Source of the DNA: Roseibium sp. MMSF_3544
Lineage (GTDB): Bacteria > Pseudomonadota > Alphaproteobacteria > Rhizobiales > Stappiaceae
NCBI RefSeq assembly: GCF_030732845.1
Contig: NZ_JASHKA010000006.1
Span: forward strand, 62,001 to 126,000
Reading direction: 5' to 3'
Length of the DNA stretch: 64,000 nt
Positions 50,912 through 60,058 of the stretch are shown here, one piece after another. Each line of letters opens with the position of its first letter. Position 1 is the first letter of the stretch. Below the pieces are notes generated by a model. That model was not told the origin of the DNA, ran no database searches, and worked only from the letters and a program-made list of their open reading frames with translations. A program made the translations under genes and the position numbers.

Positions 50912-51544
50912 TTATCGTTCACTGTCAAAAACGAGCCTTGCGGCAAGACCGCCGAAGACAAGGCCGAGAAAATACCTCGACCATCGTGAAAACACTCTCC
51001 CGTTGGCAGAGAGTGATCTCACGCCGCCGGCCAACCAGATCACCACTGCATGCACGGCGAAATCGATTACCTGGAGAATGATCGCCAGCACCATGATCTG
51101 GAGGGCGACAGAACCTTTTTCCGGGTCCAGAAACTGTGGGAACAGGGCCAGGTAGAACAGCGCCACTTTCGGGTTCAGCAGATTGGAAAAGAAACCCTGT
51201 CTGAATATTGCATAGAGTGACAGTCGCTTTGACGGGGTCGATCGGGGCGCAAAGCTGTCATGTGCCCTGAAGACCTGCCACGCAAGATAAAGCAGGTAAG
51301 CGGCACCAAGATATCGAACAATATCATAGGCATAAGGAACCGCCAGAAAGAGTTGGGACAGACCAAGCGCAAGTATGATCGCGTGGAACAGGGATCCGGC
51401 GGTTACGCCAGCCTGTGTTATCAGACCGGCCATACGTCCCTGCGCAGCACTTCTTGCCGCAACCAGGATCATGTCAGGGCCCGGCGTTACACAGAGCGCG
51501 AAACTGGCGGCGCTGAACAGGAGGAGTGTTTGAATGTCCATCAT
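50912..51544 (-). CDS. LysE/RhtB-family amino-acid exporter
   Basis: 210 residues, about six membrane helices, with the family start FALCVTPGPDMILVAARSAAQGRMAGLITQAGVTAG and the middle segment GFFSNLLNPKVALFYLALFPQF. It exports an amino acid or derivative driven by the proton gradient. It stands 33 bases beyond the Rid-family gene in the same direction, so the two may be co-transcribed. Confidence 0.88.
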   Translation of the reverse strand: MMDIQTLLLFSAASFALCVTPGPDMILVAARSAAQGRMAGLITQAGVTAGSLFHAIILALGLSQLFLAVPYAYDIVRYLGAAYLLYLAWQVFRAHDSFAPRSTPSKRLSLYAIFRQGFFSNLLNPKVALFYLALFPQFLDPEKGSVALQIMVLAIILQVIDFAVHAVVIWLAGGVRSLSANGRVFSRWSRYFLGLVFGGLAARLVFDSER

Positions 51545-51577
51545 CTGGGAGCCCCTAGGGTACGCTCTGTATTCGAT

Positions 51578-52012
51578 CTACTGATGTTTTTCCTGTGCCG
51601 TTTCAGGCATCTTGAAACGCTTCAGAGGTATCTCGGCAATGGCGGTGATCTCCACCAGCAATCTGGGGTCATAAAGAGCTGAGACCTCCAGAGTGGTGGT
51701 CACAGGATAAGGCGCATCGAAAAAACGCGCTCTTACCTCGCCACAGCTCATGAATGCCTGAATATCTGTGGTGAATTGCTGGAGCGAGACGATATCGCTC
51801 ATTCTTCCGCCCATCGCACCAAGAATATTGGAAATGTTTTCCAGCACTTGCGTAACCTGGGCAGCCATATCTCCTTCGCCAACGATCTTTTGATCCGGGC
51901 CGAGTGAGACTTGCCCTTTCAGATGGACCGTCTGTCCGTCTCCGGCAATGACCGCCTGGGAAAAGGGCCCGAAAGGGCTCCAGACGTTTGGAGGGTCGAA
52001 ACTCTTTGCCAC
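51578..52012 (-). CDS. Rid-family (YjgF/YER057c) protein lacking the RidA arginine
   Basis: 144 residues, GTG start. The trimeric Rid fold is visible from GPFSQAVIAGDGQTVHLKGQVSL, then the LENISNILGAMG helix and TLEVSALYDPRLLVEITAIAEI. In RidA the arginine before VEV binds the imine substrate; here the corresponding position reads VTTTLEV, without arginine. So it likely belongs to one of the Rid subgroups without imine deaminase activity. It lies downstream of the polyol operon with 161 bases between. Confidence 0.8.
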   Translation of the reverse strand: MAKSFDPPNVWSPFGPFSQAVIAGDGQTVHLKGQVSLGPDQKIVGEGDMAAQVTQVLENISNILGAMGGRMSDIVSLQQFTTDIQAFMSCGEVRARFFDAPYPVTTTLEVSALYDPRLLVEITAIAEIPLKRFKMPETAQEKHQ

Positions 52013-52173
52013 CTTGTGCTCTTTCTGTCGTGGAGCTTCAAAGACTAACTCGCCCTTTGGAATCCGTTCAAGCGGTGCTTGGTCTCAAGATGCAACTCTC
52101 GCGCAAACTGTCAGTGGTGTGGGTTTCAGTTGTTCAAAACTTGAAGGGGCGAAAAGGCAATAATTCTCGGCAA

Positions 52174-52965
52174 TCACCAGGACAGGCGATGCATTGAAAA
52201 GTCGGCGTTGATGCCCTCAAGATCCGATTGAATGCCGTCCCGGATCAACAGGGTTTGGAGACCGGCTTCAATTGCGCCACCGATGTCGTGATGCGGGCTG
52301 TCTCCAATCATCAGAACACGATCCGACGAGGGGTTGCCGAGTGCAGCCAACGCCACATCGAACATCTTGCGTGCCGGTTTTCCCAGCGTTTCGACTGGTC
52401 CGCCAGATCGTGCGTAGTCCTCGGCAACCGCGCCGGGACCGAATACAATCGTTCCGTTTTCCGCGGCCAGATGATCGGGATTGACGAGGAGTGCCGGTGT
52501 CTTGTTCCGGGCATAGGGGAGCAAGTCTTCCGCATAGTCTGTACGGCTCCTGCGGGCCGGTTCCACAGCGGCGAAGACGATCATGTCTGCCTTTTCACCG
52601 TGTTTGGCGTGGATCAGGTCGAGACCGTCAAGCAGCTCGGTTTCTCCTTCCCGGGCGATTAACAAGATGGAAGAACCGGAAGGCAGTTTCTTCAGTTGAT
52701 CGCGGGCAATGTCACCGGAGCTGACGACCGCCGTAAACAGTCCGCCTGGAAAACCGATGCGTTGCAAACGGTCTGCGTTGGTCTTTGCACGTTTGCCGGA
52801 ATTTGTGAGGGCGACAATGGGGATGTTGTTGGCGTGCAGTCTCGTCAGCGCCTCAAGAGCACCCGGAAACGGCATCTGTCCGTCGTGAAGAACGCCGTAC
52901 TGGTCGACGATGACAGCCGAAAATGCGTCTTCTATTTCGGAAAGACCACTTATCTCCCGCGTCAT
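52174..52965 (-). CDS. HAD-superfamily hydrolase (TIGR01459-like, class IIA)
   Basis: 263 residues. The first HAD motif appears as FSAVIVDQYGVLHDG, then ALTNSGKRA (motif II), a class IIA cap, and VLMIGDSPHHDIGGA (motif IV). It matches the TIGR01459/NagD-like group of sugar-phosphate phosphatases. ATG 52965 overlaps the kinase stop in an ATGA, so it is the last gene of the polyol operon. It may relieve build-up of a sugar phosphate. Confidence 0.82.
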   Translation of the reverse strand: MTREISGLSEIEDAFSAVIVDQYGVLHDGQMPFPGALEALTRLHANNIPIVALTNSGKRAKTNADRLQRIGFPGGLFTAVVSSGDIARDQLKKLPSGSSILLIAREGETELLDGLDLIHAKHGEKADMIVFAAVEPARRSRTDYAEDLLPYARNKTPALLVNPDHLAAENGTIVFGPGAVAEDYARSGGPVETLGKPARKMFDVALAALGNPSSDRVLMIGDSPHHDIGGAIEAGLQTLLIRDGIQSDLEGINADFSMHRLSW

Positions 52966-54215
52966 TGCTGCAACCACTTGTGTGCCAGCCTGGCCGAGCC
53001 GACGGCAGCGTCTTCTGAAAGCGATGGGCTCTGTTTGATTTCAAGCGTGTTTTCGCGAATGGCACGCCAAACTGGATTTCCGGCTCCGCCGCCAACCGTG
53101 CGCACTGATTTAAGAGCGGGTGCCCCGAGCTCGAACAGGCGGTCATAGCCCGTTCGTTCAATCCTGGCGATCCCTTCAAAGAGCGCCTGCAGGAAGATTG
53201 CGTCATCGTCCGGGCGGGGTTCAAGTCTGGGTGCGAGCGACGGGTCGGCGGTGGGAAAACGCTCTCCGGGCTTTGTCAAAGGGTAATAGTCGAGACCGGT
53301 AGGACGGTCAGGATCAATGCGTTTTGACAGCCCGTCCAGATCCTGCGGTTCGAAATGCGCGGCAAGGACGCCGCCGCCCGTGTTCGACGCGCCTCCGGCC
53401 AGCCACATATCACCGATCCTGTGACTGTAAATCCCGTATTCCGGCGCAAAAACAGGCTGCTCTGAAAGCAGTTTCAAAGTCAGCGTTGTCCCGAGGGCGG
53501 TAACGCCGTCGCCCGGTTCGCTGGCGCCAGTCGCCAGAAACGAAGCGCAACCATCCGTCACTCCGGCAACGAGGGGGACCCCCTTTGGTAGTCCGAAAGC
53601 TCCACTCAGTTCACCCGACCGCGTGCCGCAGGGCAGGACCGATGGCAAGAGATCTGTGTTCAGGGAAATCGAACCGAACCAGTCGGGCCATTGCCGTGCG
53701 ACCGGATCATATCCGGTCTTGAGCGCATTGCTTTCGTCAGTTGGGACCGGTGCGCCTGCAAGCTGTTCGGCGATCCAATCCGCCTGGTGGACGATGCGTT
53801 CAACGCCGGAACGCTGCTGCAGGACCATTGTTCGTGCGAGTGCTGATGCCGGTCCATGAGCGGCGCTCTCTCGCGGCGCGGCTTTGCCAATCTGTTCGGG
53901 AATGGAGGGATCGTCCACCGCATCGTTGTACATGAGCGCATCGCCGACAGGTGCCCCGGATGCGTCGAGTGCGACAACCGTTCCTGATGTTCCATCAACG
54001 GAAACCGCTCCGACCTTGCTCAGGTCATGCTGCGCGGCAAGATCGCTCAAGACAGCATCAAGCGTCGCGAACCAAGAGGCCGGTGAGCGCCGGTTGTCTC
54101 CGTAATCAGACATGCTTTTCGACGCTTGGCCTATCGGACGTTGGTCACTTCCCAGCAGCGCCACCCGAACGCCCGAGGTGCCGATATCAATTCCAAGCGC
54201 GTGCGAACCTTTCAT
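52962..54215 (-). CDS. FGGY-family carbohydrate kinase (short form)
   Basis: 417 residues, shorter than the usual 480-520. FGGY features: GIDIGTSGVRVALL at the start (phosphate loop), VGAVSVDGTSGTVVALD, the substrate aspartate in AGVTDGCASFLATG and the nucleotide loop VGGGAGNPVWRAI. It resembles D-ribulokinase-like FGGY proteins. It starts and ends in 4-base overlaps with its neighbours. Substrate probably a ketose such as a pentulose or tetrulose, inferred from context. Confidence 0.82.
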   Translation of the reverse strand: MKGSHALGIDIGTSGVRVALLGSDQRPIGQASKSMSDYGDNRRSPASWFATLDAVLSDLAAQHDLSKVGAVSVDGTSGTVVALDASGAPVGDALMYNDAVDDPSIPEQIGKAAPRESAAHGPASALARTMVLQQRSGVERIVHQADWIAEQLAGAPVPTDESNALKTGYDPVARQWPDWFGSISLNTDLLPSVLPCGTRSGELSGAFGLPKGVPLVAGVTDGCASFLATGASEPGDGVTALGTTLTLKLLSEQPVFAPEYGIYSHRIGDMWLAGGASNTGGGVLAAHFEPQDLDGLSKRIDPDRPTGLDYYPLTKPGERFPTADPSLAPRLEPRPDDDAIFLQALFEGIARIERTGYDRLFELGAPALKSVRTVGGGAGNPVWRAIRENTLEIKQSPSLSEDAAVGSARLAHKWLQQ

Positions 54216-55237
54216 TGCGGACCTCCGGCCAGACGCGCCGTCCGTTCGTTCTCAAGGACCTGTCGGTATTTCTCGGCGTCCCAGTCAAGCAGGCTCAAGG
54301 TTTGTTCCAGGGTCAGCCGGGTCGGGGTTTCAGGAAGACGAAACACCACCTCGCCCATCATCTCGGCGAGCGCGACACAAGCCGGGCTCGCATTTTCCGG
54401 AACGGCTGCACCGCGGCAAGGGAACATGGCAAGGCTGGCCGGCGGACCCGGCGGGGGCGCAACGGGCAGGTCTGTTGCGAATGGCTCCGGGCCCAGAAAA
54501 ATCACCTGATCCGGAAACAGTGCCGGACCGGTCAACGTTGCCAGAGCTTCGGGATTGAAGGCGAGGGCGGTGGTTGCCCCGCTCCCCAATGCCGACCAGC
54601 CGGTGCCTTGAAGATCCTTGACCAGTTCCGGGTCCGGATCGTGTTGAGGTACAGATCCGGTGTTGAAGTGCCGAGAGACCTTGTCCAGCCGAGCTTCGGC
54701 TTCGGCAACCGTATCGCCGACGACAATCAAACCATGATTTCCAAGGACTGCGCCGACTGCATCGGGTTGCCAGGCTTTCAGGACCTCGCGGGCAAGTTCC
54801 GCTCCGGGTTTGAAGTAAGGAACGAATACCAGTTTCAATGCGTTGAGTTCGGCGGCGGACAGCGGGGCCGTGGAGCGGGCAAGCGTTGCAACGCAATGCG
54901 TGTGCAGCACTACCGGCGCATCGAGCGCGGCGTGAAAACTGGTTTCAATCGAGGGACGCAAACCCTCTGCCAACAAGAACTCGGCAGGCTTGTCGGCGGA
55001 AGGGTCGCTGGCGCGCAATGCGGCTGCCATTGCTGCCGCGTCAACCGGTGCGAATATGTCCTGCTCCATCGCATCCGAAAGCCAGGTTCCAGAGGCCTTG
55101 ACCAGCATGTCGCCGTCCGACTTGATTGAGACGTTCCCACCCGGTCCCTGGATCTGGAGCGGATCCTTCCCCAACCGTGCTGCTGTCGCGCGCAGCGCTG
55201 CGAATTCTGCAGCCTGGTGAAGGTCTGCGAGGCTCAT
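54212..55237 (-). CDS. class II aldolase/adducin-family protein (long form)
   Basis: 341 residues. The class II aldolase core includes QGPGGNVSIKSDGDMLVKASG, the metal histidines in VLHTHCVATLA and GNHGLIVVGD, and FKPGAELA. It is longer than ordinary fuculose-phosphate aldolases (about 215), with an extra C-terminal half like the N-terminal half of the RhaD-type rhamnulose-phosphate aldolase/dehydrogenase fusions, here without the dehydrogenase. It probably cleaves a ketose phosphate. Its ends overlap the neighbouring genes by 4 bases. Confidence 0.82.
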   Translation of the reverse strand: MSLADLHQAAEFAALRATAARLGKDPLQIQGPGGNVSIKSDGDMLVKASGTWLSDAMEQDIFAPVDAAAMAAALRASDPSADKPAEFLLAEGLRPSIETSFHAALDAPVVLHTHCVATLARSTAPLSAAELNALKLVFVPYFKPGAELAREVLKAWQPDAVGAVLGNHGLIVVGDTVAEAEARLDKVSRHFNTGSVPQHDPDPELVKDLQGTGWSALGSGATTALAFNPEALATLTGPALFPDQVIFLGPEPFATDLPVAPPPGPPASLAMFPCRGAAVPENASPACVALAEMMGEVVFRLPETPTRLTLEQTLSLLDWDAEKYRQVLENERTARLAGGPQ

Positions 55238-56733
55238 GCTGCGCGCTCCTTTTTCAGCCAGTCTCTTACCGACAATTGCTCATCTTCGGACATGAAAAGA
55301 TAGTGTTTGGAGCGACGGATCAGCATATCCTCAGCGGTTTCTGCCCACTCGTTCCGCATCATCCACTGGGCTTCACGCGCATAAAACAGTCCGCCGAAAT
55401 GCTGTCCGAGGTCTGCAGGTTTTCGGGCTCCTTCCAGCAGCGCGTCGACCTCGCTGCCATAAGCGCGGGCATAATATCGCGCCAGGTTCTCAGGCAACCA
55501 CGGATACCTTTCCTGGAACCCGGCAAACCAGTCCTCAAAGGAATTGCGCTGCAAGTCTCCACCGGGAAGGGCAACCTTCTTCGTCCAGGGATCCTTCATG
55601 TCCGGAAAGAAGGGTTTCAGTTTGTCGAGCGCTGCTTCGGACAGTTTTCGGTAGGTCGTCAGCTTGCCGCCGAATGCCGACAGCATTGGCGCCTTGCCAT
55701 CACGGGTGTCGAGCTCAAACGCATAATCTCGCGTAACGGCCGAGGCGCCCTTGGAACTGTCATCGTCAAACAATGGCCGCACACCGGAATAGCTTGAGAC
55801 GACATCGCTCACCTTGAGGTCAACCTTGAAGTAGCTGTTGAGGATATTCAAAAGATAGCAGGTTTCAGTCGCATCGATTTCGACATTCTCGGGACGATCG
55901 GAAAACGGAATGTCCGTCGTGCCGATCAGTGCCAGATCGTCAAAATAGGGATTGACGAAGATCAGCCGCTTGTCCGGAGCCTGCAGCACGTAGCCGTGGT
56001 CGCCGGACCACCAGCGCTTCAAAATGATGTGGGATCCTTTGACAAGCCGTATGCTCTTGGCCGAATTCACGCCGCCGACATTGCCGATCACCTGCTCGAC
56101 CCAGGGACCGGCGGCATTGAAAATCGCTCGTGCCGACACCTCTTGCGACCCGGTTGCGCTGCGCAAGGTAACGCGCCAGAGCCCGTTTTCACGCCGTGCC
56201 GAGGTGACTGCGGTTCTTGTCCGGATTTCGGCGCCGCGTTTCGCTGCATCGACGGCGTTGAGAATGACCAGCCTGGAATCGTCGACCCACACATCGTAAT
56301 AGGCAAAGGCGTGCTTGAAGGCATCCCTCACCATGTCTCCTTCCGGAGCCCTGTCCAGGCGGACCGAGGTGGTTCCGGGGATCCTCTCACGCCCACCCAG
56401 GTGATCGTAGAGAAACAGTCCCAACCGGATCAGCCAACGCGGCCGCTGTTGTGGTGAATGCGGCAGAACGAGACGGAGCGGCCAGGCGAGGTGCGGGGCC
56501 GCGTTCAAGATGACTTCGCGTTCGATCAGTGCCTCGCGCACCAATCTGAATTCGTAATATTCGAGATAGCGCAGCCCACCGTGGATGTATTTCCCGGACC
56601 GCGATGAAGTGCCCTGAGCCAGATCGTCTTTTTCGGCAAGCAGGACTTTCAGCCCCCGCCCAGCAGCATCCCGCGCGGTCCCCGCGCCGTTGATGCCACC
56701 GCCTATTATCAGAAGATCGTAGGGCGTTTCCAT
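55234..56733 (-). CDS. FAD-dependent glycerol-3-phosphate / erythritol-phosphate dehydrogenase-like protein
   Basis: 499 residues of the GlpD family: FAD motif IIGGGINGAGTARDAAGRG, SGKYIHGGLRYLEYYEFRLVREAL, NAAGPWVEQVI and AFGGKLTTYRKL. Both GlpD and the erythritol-phosphate dehydrogenase EryB have this pattern. The EryA-like kinase in the same operon favours an EryB-type role on a polyol phosphate; the UgpC-like transport genes would also fit glycerol. Electrons would go to the quinone pool at the membrane. Overlaps the following aldolase gene by 4 bases. Confidence 0.85.
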   Translation of the reverse strand: METPYDLLIIGGGINGAGTARDAAGRGLKVLLAEKDDLAQGTSSRSGKYIHGGLRYLEYYEFRLVREALIEREVILNAAPHLAWPLRLVLPHSPQQRPRWLIRLGLFLYDHLGGRERIPGTTSVRLDRAPEGDMVRDAFKHAFAYYDVWVDDSRLVILNAVDAAKRGAEIRTRTAVTSARRENGLWRVTLRSATGSQEVSARAIFNAAGPWVEQVIGNVGGVNSAKSIRLVKGSHIILKRWWSGDHGYVLQAPDKRLIFVNPYFDDLALIGTTDIPFSDRPENVEIDATETCYLLNILNSYFKVDLKVSDVVSSYSGVRPLFDDDSSKGASAVTRDYAFELDTRDGKAPMLSAFGGKLTTYRKLSEAALDKLKPFFPDMKDPWTKKVALPGGDLQRNSFEDWFAGFQERYPWLPENLARYYARAYGSEVDALLEGARKPADLGQHFGGLFYAREAQWMMRNEWAETAEDMLIRRSKHYLFMSEDEQLSVRDWLKKERAA

Positions 56734-56736
56734 CGA

Positions 56737-57459
56737 TCAGGCTTTCCTGGAAGGTTTCTTCGATTTCGCCTTCGTCTTGGGGGTGCGTTTGCGTACCTTC
56801 TTATGATCGTCCTGAACGCCATAAGAACCGAAAGCGCGTGCGGTTTCCGCGATCTGGTCATCGGAAAGAAGGACCGGTCCACCGATCAAAAGGGTGTTGT
56901 AATACTGCCGGGCGATCGTCTCCAATTCGACGGCCAGCCACATGGCTTTTTCGATATTGTCGCCAACGACAATCGAACCATGATTGGCGAGCAAACATGC
57001 GCACCGGTCCTCCAGGGCCTCCAGCGCGAAATTTGAAAGTTCTTCCGTGCCGAATGTCGCATAGGGTGCACAGCGGACATCGGTGCCGCCGAAAGCCGCC
57101 ATCATGTAGTGGACCGGAGGGATCGGCTTCCGGGCAATGGCAAGAGCCGTGCAGTAGGTCGGGTGCGCGTGCACGACGGCACCGGCGTCTGACCGGTTTT
57201 TCAAAATATCAAAGTGAAACCGCCATTCGGTGGATGGCTTGAGCGGGCCGTCCCAGCTGCCATATTCGGCGTCGAACGGCATGGAGGCGATCATCTCGGG
57301 CGTCAGTGCATCGTAAGGTGTCGCTGAGGGTGTGATCAGCATCCTGCCTTCGAAGCGCGCGGAGATGTTGCCGGACGTGCCTTGATTGAGACCCGACGCA
57401 TTCATGAATCTGCATTTGTCGATGATCGCCTGTCGCAGGTCTCTTTCAGCTTTTTTCAT
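56737..57459 (-). CDS. class II aldolase (fuculose-phosphate-aldolase type) with basic tail
   Basis: 240 residues. Core features: LNQGTSGNISARFEGRMLITPS, metal histidines in VVHAHPTYCTALA and the later LANHGSIVVGD. The domain is complete by about residue 215. The last 25 residues form an unusual tail, almost entirely lysine, arginine, threonine, serine and proline. It should split a phosphorylated ketose into dihydroxyacetone phosphate and an aldehyde. It starts 8 bases after the hydroxyacid dehydrogenase gene. Confidence 0.87.
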   Translation of the reverse strand: MKKAERDLRQAIIDKCRFMNASGLNQGTSGNISARFEGRMLITPSATPYDALTPEMIASMPFDAEYGSWDGPLKPSTEWRFHFDILKNRSDAGAVVHAHPTYCTALAIARKPIPPVHYMMAAFGGTDVRCAPYATFGTEELSNFALEALEDRCACLLANHGSIVVGDNIEKAMWLAVELETIARQYYNTLLIGGPVLLSDDQIAETARAFGSYGVQDDHKKVRKRTPKTKAKSKKPSRKA

Positions 57460-57467
57460 GTGTGTCC

Positions 57468-58508
57468 TCAGCAGGGGTTTAAAGGCGGTTCACCGGCGAG
57501 CCAGCGTCTGACTTCTTCGGCAGCTTTAGTCGCCGCAATGCGGACTGTCTTGACGGACGCTCCGGCAATGTGCGGCGTCAGCGTGACATTTGGCAGTTGA
57601 AGCAGCGGCCAATCCGGAGGGGTCGGTTCGATCGAAAATGTTTCGAGCATGGCGCCGCGCAGATGACCCTCTACGAGGACGTCATGGAGCGCGTCGTAAT
57701 CCATCAACGGCCCCCGGGCGGTGTTGACGAGAACCGCACCCTTCTTCATCGACCTCAGGGTTTCGGCATTCATCATGTTGCGGGTTTCATCTGTCACCCT
57801 CGGATGAAGGCTGACAACATCGGAGCGCTCCAGCAGTTCGCCAAGATCCACCTTTTCTACCCCGTCCGCAGCATCGGCGGGCTCAAGTTGGACATATGGG
57901 TCGCAAACCAGCACCTTGGTTCCAAAGGCACGCAACAGCTTGACGACCCTCGTGCCGACCTTTCCATAACCGATGACGCCGACCGTCATGTCGGAGAGCT
58001 CGTCGCCGGCAATCTCAGCCCGGTAAAGGTCACCGCGATAGATGCCCTTTCGCAACGCATCATGGCCGGCGGTGATATTGCGTGTTTCCGTGATGATGGC
58101 CCCAATGGTGAATTCGGCGACGGCAGATGCGTTTCGGCCCGGCGTATTCACGACGGTGACACCATGATCGCGCGCCGCGGCCATATCGATATTGACGGGT
58201 CCGCCGCGCGACACTGCAACAAGTTTCAGATTGGGCAAGGCTTCAAAAATCCGGCGTGACAACGGCGCCAGATGCGTCACGAGAACCGGTGCATCGGAGA
58301 CGTGCCCGATCACTTCCCCCGCCGTTCCCATGTATTCCTTGAGCCCGTCCATGCCTTCTACCGCATATCCGTGTTCCATGGGCTCGTCAGGCCAGGGTTG
58401 CTCCAGCAAATCGCAGGAAATGGTGTTGCCGCAGGCTTCGACAAGTGCGTCCTCGAACATGCTCGGCAGCATGAAACGGTCACCGATGATTGCGACCCTT
58501 GTCGTCAT
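57468..58508 (-). CDS. D-isomer-specific 2-hydroxyacid dehydrogenase
   Basis: 346 residues. NAD-binding motif VGVIGYGKVGTRVVKLLRAFG near residue 175; catalytic arginine in LVNTARGPLMD; the catalytic histidine in LTPHIAGAS near the end. The pattern is of the SerA/glyoxylate-reductase superfamily. It would oxidise or reduce a 2-hydroxy acid, for example an aldonic acid formed from the polyol. Its ATG overlaps the end of the kinase gene by 4 bases. Confidence 0.87.
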   Translation of the reverse strand: MTTRVAIIGDRFMLPSMFEDALVEACGNTISCDLLEQPWPDEPMEHGYAVEGMDGLKEYMGTAGEVIGHVSDAPVLVTHLAPLSRRIFEALPNLKLVAVSRGGPVNIDMAAARDHGVTVVNTPGRNASAVAEFTIGAIITETRNITAGHDALRKGIYRGDLYRAEIAGDELSDMTVGVIGYGKVGTRVVKLLRAFGTKVLVCDPYVQLEPADAADGVEKVDLGELLERSDVVSLHPRVTDETRNMMNAETLRSMKKGAVLVNTARGPLMDYDALHDVLVEGHLRGAMLETFSIEPTPPDWPLLQLPNVTLTPHIAGASVKTVRIAATKAAEEVRRWLAGEPPLNPC

Positions 58509-60058
58509 CGCAGCGCCCTCCGCATCGTCGACTGCGCGTCCCAGACCGGCTGCATTGCTTCGCGCGTTGCAAGGTAGGAGGCAAAAAGCGTGTCGTAGGT
58601 ATCGACAAGTTGGCTGTCGGGCAACTGCGGGTCTTGCAGCACCGGGTGCACCCAGCGCCGCGTCGCATCCGCCGCGTCGACAAAGTATCCTTGTGCAATG
58701 CCTGCAATGATCACAGCCCCGGCGGCCCCAGCTTCAGGCTGCGCGACAGTGCGAACGGGTCGGTTGAGCGCTGCGGCAAGCAGTTGAACGAGCGTGTCGG
58801 AACGGGCGGCACCGCCGCTTAGCCGGATTTCGAGGGGAATCTCACCGAGTGCCGTATAGCAATCACGCGCTGCCAGGACGAGCCCGTCATAGACCGCGCG
58901 CACCAGGTCAAACCAGCCGCAACCCTGATCCAGTCCGGTCAAGCTCGCGCGTGCCGCCGGATTTGCAAATGGTCCGCGCTCGCCGGCTGAGGAAATATAG
59001 GGGTGGAAGAGCGCCGCCCCGGGCTGTGCTGCAAGTACCTTTTCATCCAGTCCGGCAAGGAGGTCGGTTCGGTTTCGGGCAACCCCTTCGCTCGCCAGCA
59101 ACTCTGTTGCAACATCCAAAATCCAATCGATGTTGAGCGTTGCCGCCATATTGGTCTGCATCTGCCCATAGGCTTTGCCAGGCAAGGCCATGGTGTAACC
59201 GGAGCGGTCTTCATTCAGGGAAACTGCGTCGGCATCTGGTGCAAAGCGCATGTGCATGCCCGTCGATCCCAGAACCGAAAACCCGGGCATGGCGTCTGCG
59301 TCGTGCAACCCGGCGCCAAGGGCGGTGCAGATCACGTCCACGTATCCAAGGGAAACGGGCAGTCCCTCGGGCAGACCGGTGGCCGCCGCAGCCGCACGGG
59401 TCAGACCGTGGGCTTCAACAGATCCGTCCAGAATAGGCGGAAGGAGGTGGCGCAGATGCGACAGGCCAAGGGCGTCCAGAACGTCATCTGAGTATTCGCG
59501 CGACCTGAAGTCGCCGAAGGTGAAAACGCCTTCCGTGGGATCACTGGCCCTCACGCCGGTCAGACCCAGATAGAGCCAATCCTTGCAATGCAGAGCGGTT
59601 GCAGCCTTCTCCAAAAGGTTGGGCGTATTGCGCGTCATCCAGAGAAGCTGGGAGCGCATCTGGCAGACGTTCACGCCGGCGCCCGTGTTCCGGTAGATCG
59701 TGTCAATTCCGTGCGATGCCGTGATATCCGCGACTTCTTGCGCTGATCGCGCATCGAGCCACAACCATCCGTCGTGGATTGGATCTCCGTCCGCATCGAT
59801 GAGCCAGGTGCCGTCACCTTGCCCTGTAATTCCGAGCGCCAGAACGCGGTCAGCGCCAACAGCTTCAGTGACCTCCCGGAGCACGTCCACAGTGTCAGTC
59901 CAGGTCCGCTTCATGTTCTGGACGACACCGCCGTCCGGACGCGTCTCGTAACTGTTTCGACGGCTTGCCGCTTCGAGTTGCCGGCCGTTCAGATCGAAAG
60001 CCACCGCCTTGATCACGGAGGTGCCGGCATCGACACCAATCAGCACATCACCGCTCAT
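58505..60058 (-). CDS. FGGY kinase, erythritol-kinase (EryA)-like
   Basis: 517 residues, typical of FGGY kinases. IGVDAGTSVIKAVAFDLNGRQ begins the phosphate-binding domain; ALGITGQGDGTWLIDADGDP is very close to what I recall of EryA; the catalytic aspartate region is SLGYVDVICTALGAG, and the nucleotide loop LSGGAARSDTLVQLLAAAL. It phosphorylates a polyol, most likely a tetritol. ATG 60058 overlaps the preceding ATPase gene by 11 bases; a longer frame to 60127 is unlikely. The usual eryC isomerase is not present nearby. Confidence 0.75.
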   Translation of the reverse strand: MSGDVLIGVDAGTSVIKAVAFDLNGRQLEAASRRNSYETRPDGGVVQNMKRTWTDTVDVLREVTEAVGADRVLALGITGQGDGTWLIDADGDPIHDGWLWLDARSAQEVADITASHGIDTIYRNTGAGVNVCQMRSQLLWMTRNTPNLLEKAATALHCKDWLYLGLTGVRASDPTEGVFTFGDFRSREYSDDVLDALGLSHLRHLLPPILDGSVEAHGLTRAAAAATGLPEGLPVSLGYVDVICTALGAGLHDADAMPGFSVLGSTGMHMRFAPDADAVSLNEDRSGYTMALPGKAYGQMQTNMAATLNIDWILDVATELLASEGVARNRTDLLAGLDEKVLAAQPGAALFHPYISSAGERGPFANPAARASLTGLDQGCGWFDLVRAVYDGLVLAARDCYTALGEIPLEIRLSGGAARSDTLVQLLAAALNRPVRTVAQPEAGAAGAVIIAGIAQGYFVDAADATRRWVHPVLQDPQLPDSQLVDTYDTLFASYLATREAMQPVWDAQSTMRRALR

